NCBI GenBank assembly: GCA_036381255.1
Contig: DASVDG010000037.1
Location: forward strand, 1 to 64,000
DNA from: CALBZE01 sp036381255
GTDB lineage: Bacteria > Gemmatimonadota > Gemmatimonadetes > Longimicrobiales > RSA9
Direction of reading: 5' to 3'
Length of the DNA: 64,000 nucleotides
The notes under the pieces were generated by a model. It did not search any database. It had not been told where the DNA came from and was given only the letters and a program-made list of their open reading frames with translations. Made by a program: the position numbers and the translations under genes. This document shows positions 61,584 through 64,000 of this stretch, in pieces (the stretch's first letter is position 1; each line of letters begins with the position of its first letter).

Positions 61584-62534
61584 ATGCACGGCGACGTCGA
61601 GCCTCGGGTCCCGCCGGGCATGGAAGCCCCCTACGCCCGCCGCACCCTCGTCATCCTGAACCCGAAGGCGGGGCAGGACGACCCCGCGCGGCTGCGCCGC
61701 ATGATCGGCGGCGCCTTCGCCGCCCGCTGCGCACCGTTCGACCTGGTCGAAACCCGCGGCGCCGGCCACGCCATCGAGCTCGCCCGCGCCGCCGCCGAGC
61801 TCGGCTACCGCGCCGTCTGCGTCGTCGGCGGCGACGGCACCCTCGCCGAGGCCGCCACCGGCATCGCCGGCACCGACATCCCGCTCGGCCTCATCCCGCG
61901 CGGGACCGCGAACCAGGTCGCGCTGAACCTCCAGATCCCGACCGAGTTCGAGGCCGCCGTCGATACCGTCGTCCACGGGACGCCGACCCCGATGGACCTG
62001 GGCCGCATCGGCGGACGCGCCTTCGCGCTCGTCGCCGGCGCCGGCTACGACGCCGCCGTCATGGCCGCCGCGACCCGCCCCATGAAGGAACGCTGGGGCT
62101 TCGCCGCCTACATCTTCGCCGCGGTGAAGGAGGCGCTCACCGCCACGCCCGCGGATTTCCGCATCGTCGCAGACGGCGAGGAAATCCACGTCCGCGCCGT
62201 CACCGTCATGCTCGCCAACATGGGCGAGCTCTTCGCCCACTTCCTGCCGTTCAGCCTCCCGCTCGGCCCGCGCCCGACCCGCTCCTGGCAGGACGGCCTC
62301 TTCGATGTCGTCATCCTCGCGCCGCGCAACCTGACCGAGTTCCCGGGCATCCTCTGGCGCGCCGCGAACCGCCGCTTCTCGGGCGACGACCGACTCATCC
62401 ACTTCCAGGCCCGCGAGGTCTCGATCGAGGCCGATCCGCCCGTCGCCGTCCAGATCGATGGCGACGAGGCCGGTCAGACCCCGGTCGTCGCGTCCGCCGT
62501 CCGCGGCGGCATCCACATCCTCACACCAGCCTAG
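61584..62534 (+). CDS. diacylglycerol kinase-family lipid kinase
   Basis: A 316-residue DagK/YegS-type kinase. The catalytic signature VCVVGGDGTLAEAATGIAG, GLIPRGTANQVALNL, and the C-terminal beta domain with LIHFQAREVSIEADPPVAVQIDGDEAGQTP are clear. Phosphorylates a lipid such as diacylglycerol or sphingosine, substrate not certain. ATG 61584 or 61620. Confidence 0.92.
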   Translation: MHGDVEPRVPPGMEAPYARRTLVILNPKAGQDDPARLRRMIGGAFAARCAPFDLVETRGAGHAIELARAAAELGYRAVCVVGGDGTLAEAATGIAGTDIPLGLIPRGTANQVALNLQIPTEFEAAVDTVVHGTPTPMDLGRIGGRAFALVAGAGYDAAVMAAATRPMKERWGFAAYIFAAVKEALTATPADFRIVADGEEIHVRAVTVMLANMGELFAHFLPFSLPLGPRPTRSWQDGLFDVVILAPRNLTEFPGILWRAANRRFSGDDRLIHFQAREVSIEADPPVAVQIDGDEAGQTPVVASAVRGGIHILTPA

Positions 62535-62606
62535 CTCCGGCGCGCCGGCCCGGCGCAGCCGCCGCGGCTCCGCGGCGCGCTCGACCCGGCCGCAACGGCC
62601 AGGTGC

Positions 62607-62636
62607 TTGTCCCGACACGCCCGACGGGACTACATT
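62607..62636 (+). promoter_or_regulatory. promoter of the REC-LOV gene
   Basis: TTGTCC and TACATT, 18 bases apart. The -10 and following bases TACATTTCCCGG match those at 13281. The start codon at 62721 is about 85 bases downstream, after GGGGGGTG. Confidence 0.5.
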
Positions 62637-62720
62637 TCCCGGTTCTGCGGAGTTCGCCCGGGCCATGTCCACCCGCACGTTCGCGCCGCGCCCTCGGACC
62701 CCGCTCGCGGGGGGTGTCGC

Positions 62721-64000
62721 ATGAGCCGCGAAGTCGACGTCATCCGGATCCTCCTCGTCGAAGATGAATCGCGCTCCGCGCGTCGGGTACACGAGTGCCT
62801 GGCCGGTGCGGATGGGCCTCGCTTCGTCATCGTCCAGGTCGGCCTCGTGGTGGATGCCGTGACGGAGCTCGCGGGCGCCGATTTCGACGTGGTCCTCCTC
62901 GATCCGTCGCTGCCGGATGCGGCCGCCGGCGCTGGCGCTTTCGCCCGCCTCTACGCGGCCGCGCCCGACGTGCCGATCCTCATCCTCGCCGAGCGCAGCG
63001 ACGAGCTCTCCGCGCTCAAGGCCGTCCACGCCGGTGCGGTCGACTACATCCTGAAGGACCAGCTCACGCCGATCCTGCTCGGTCGCGCCGTGCGCTACGC
63101 CGTGGAGCGCGGCCGGACGGACGAGGCGCTCCGTCGCGCGGCCGACGAGAACAGCCGTCTCGCCGCGGCGGTCGAAAACCTCGCCACGGGGGTGGTGATC
63201 ACGGACCCCAACGCGCCGGACCACCCCGTCGTCTTCGCGAACGCCGGGTTCGTCCGGATGACCGGGTACGACGCGGCGGAGGTGATGGGCCGCAATCTGC
63301 GCCTCCTCCAGGGGCCGGACACGGACCCCGTCGCGGTCGACGAGATCCGGCAGGCGGTCGCGGCGCGGCGGCCGTGCGAGGTCGTGCTGCTCAACTACCG
63401 CAAGGACGGCACGGCGTTCTGGAACCAGCTCACGATCAGCCCGGTTCACAACGAGGACGGCACGCTGGTCCATTTCATCGGGCTCCAGACCGATGTCAGC
63501 GACCGGATCGCCGCCGAGGCGGCGATCGCCGAGCGCAACCGCGAGCTGGCCGCGCTTCACCGCATCTCCACCATCTCGCTCGCCCCGGACTCGCCGGACC
63601 GCTCGTTCCACGCGATCGCCGAGGAGATCGCCGCCGCGACGGGGTTCCCCATCGTCGCGATCGAGCGCTACGACGAGGCGAGCCAGCAGATGGTCTGCCG
63701 CTACGCGCGCGGCGTCCCGGAGGGCTCAGTTCCCCCGGCCTCGCTGGACCGCACGCCCGCCGGCCGGGTCGTGCGGACGCGCGAACCGGTCTTCACCTGC
63801 GCCGACGAGCCGGTCGAGCCCGCCGAAGGCGTGCTCCACGGACTCGGCATCCGCACCCTGGCCTGCGTGCCGATGGAGGCCGACGGCCGCGTCATCGGGA
63901 CGCTTACCCTCGCCCACACCGCCGCCGTCCCCCTCGACGAGCGGCTCCCCCGATTCGCCGCCAGCATCGCCGGGCTCGTCGCTTCGCTCGTCGAACGCAC
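62721..64000 (+). CDS. REC-LOV-GAF signalling protein, 3' end outside the window
   Basis: At least 426 residues, incomplete at the right edge. Residues 1-125 are a receiver-like domain (IRILLVEDESRS, VVLLDPSLPD at the phospho-Asp position, YILKD). A PAS domain of the LOV type (about 150-260) carries FANAGFVRMTGYDAAEVMGRNLRLLQGPDTDP and NYRKDGTAFWNQLTISPV. A GAF domain follows (about 275-426; RISTISLAPDSPDRSF). The LOV loop reads GRNLRLLQG where photoreceptors have GRNCRFLQG: the flavin-adduct Cys is Leu. An output domain, probably a histidine kinase or cyclase, must lie beyond 64000. Start ATG 62721. Confidence 0.85.
   Translation, partial: MSREVDVIRILLVEDESRSARRVHECLAGADGPRFVIVQVGLVVDAVTELAGADFDVVLLDPSLPDAAAGAGAFARLYAAAPDVPILILAERSDELSALKAVHAGAVDYILKDQLTPILLGRAVRYAVERGRTDEALRRAADENSRLAAAVENLATGVVITDPNAPDHPVVFANAGFVRMTGYDAAEVMGRNLRLLQGPDTDPVAVDEIRQAVAARRPCEVVLLNYRKDGTAFWNQLTISPVHNEDGTLVHFIGLQTDVSDRIAAEAAIAERNRELAALHRISTISLAPDSPDRSFHAIAEEIAAATGFPIVAIERYDEASQQMVCRYARGVPEGSVPPASLDRTPAGRVVRTREPVFTCADEPVEPAEGVLHGLGIRTLACVPMEADGRVIGTLTLAHTAAVPLDERLPRFAASIAGLVASLVER

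Overview
The window is a G+C-rich (about 70 % by eye) stretch of bacterial chromosome from a diderm organism. It carries outer-membrane assembly genes (a BamA/TamA-type barrel, a TamB-type tether), a Pal/OmpA lipoprotein, an LpoB-type lipoprotein and TonB-plug pieces, together with an ECF sigma factor fused-partner style typical of Gemmatimonadota or neighbouring phyla. GTG and TTG starts and 4-base ATGA/GTGA/TTGA overlaps are common. The assignment to Gemmatimonadota is an inference from gene content, not from a marker search.

Left edge, 1-3610: a visibly less G+C-rich accessory island. It holds an unknown gene, a small XRE regulator preceded by a restriction-modification C-box operator, a complete PA0069/Rv2578c-type radical SAM gene, and a two-gene module (a winged-helix-like protein followed by a protein with a C-terminal HEPN ribonuclease motif) under its own promoter with a palindromic operator. 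The island ends exactly inside a second, chromosomal-type copy of the same radical SAM gene, which has lost its 5' half (3609-4463). This is the most interesting part of the window.

4460-30611: a mosaic of signalling, envelope and metabolic genes. It includes a REC/HD-GYP regulator; an ECF sigma, giant anti-sigma, Cys-rich secreted peptide and propeller lipoprotein operon; an M61 peptidase with a YigZ protein; a frameshifted D-aminoacylase-type lipoprotein; ilvE; a cupin/SDR pair; two lipoprotein-like genes; an esterase; an M28 peptidase; an operon with DUF2007, a Rof-like antiterminator and a rhodanese remnant; DUF488; tag; a beta-carbonic anhydrase; an XTPase; a PfpI protein; recQ; and an HI0933-type flavoprotein. 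Two degenerate minisatellites (14-bp and 13-bp units) lie between genes.

30600-44430: housekeeping operons. purE-purK, a Pal-like lipoprotein, an HD hydrolase, yebC-ruvC-ruvA, an outer-membrane/LpoB lipoprotein operon on the other strand, two tandem zinc-ribbon microproteins, ruvB-hypothetical-queA, and a plug-only TonB-related protein.

44560-62540: a long rightward run, tgt-yajC-def-fmt-thiE-thiS-thiG-rsmB-PASTA-YbbR-tsaD-phosphoesterase-tamA-tamB, combining tRNA modification, protein maturation, thiazole synthesis and envelope assembly; then a small membrane protein, a 62-residue peptide and a diacylglycerol-kinase-type lipid kinase.

Right edge, 62607-64000: a promoter and the 5' part of a REC-LOV-GAF signalling protein whose LOV domain lacks the photoactive cysteine; it runs off the window.
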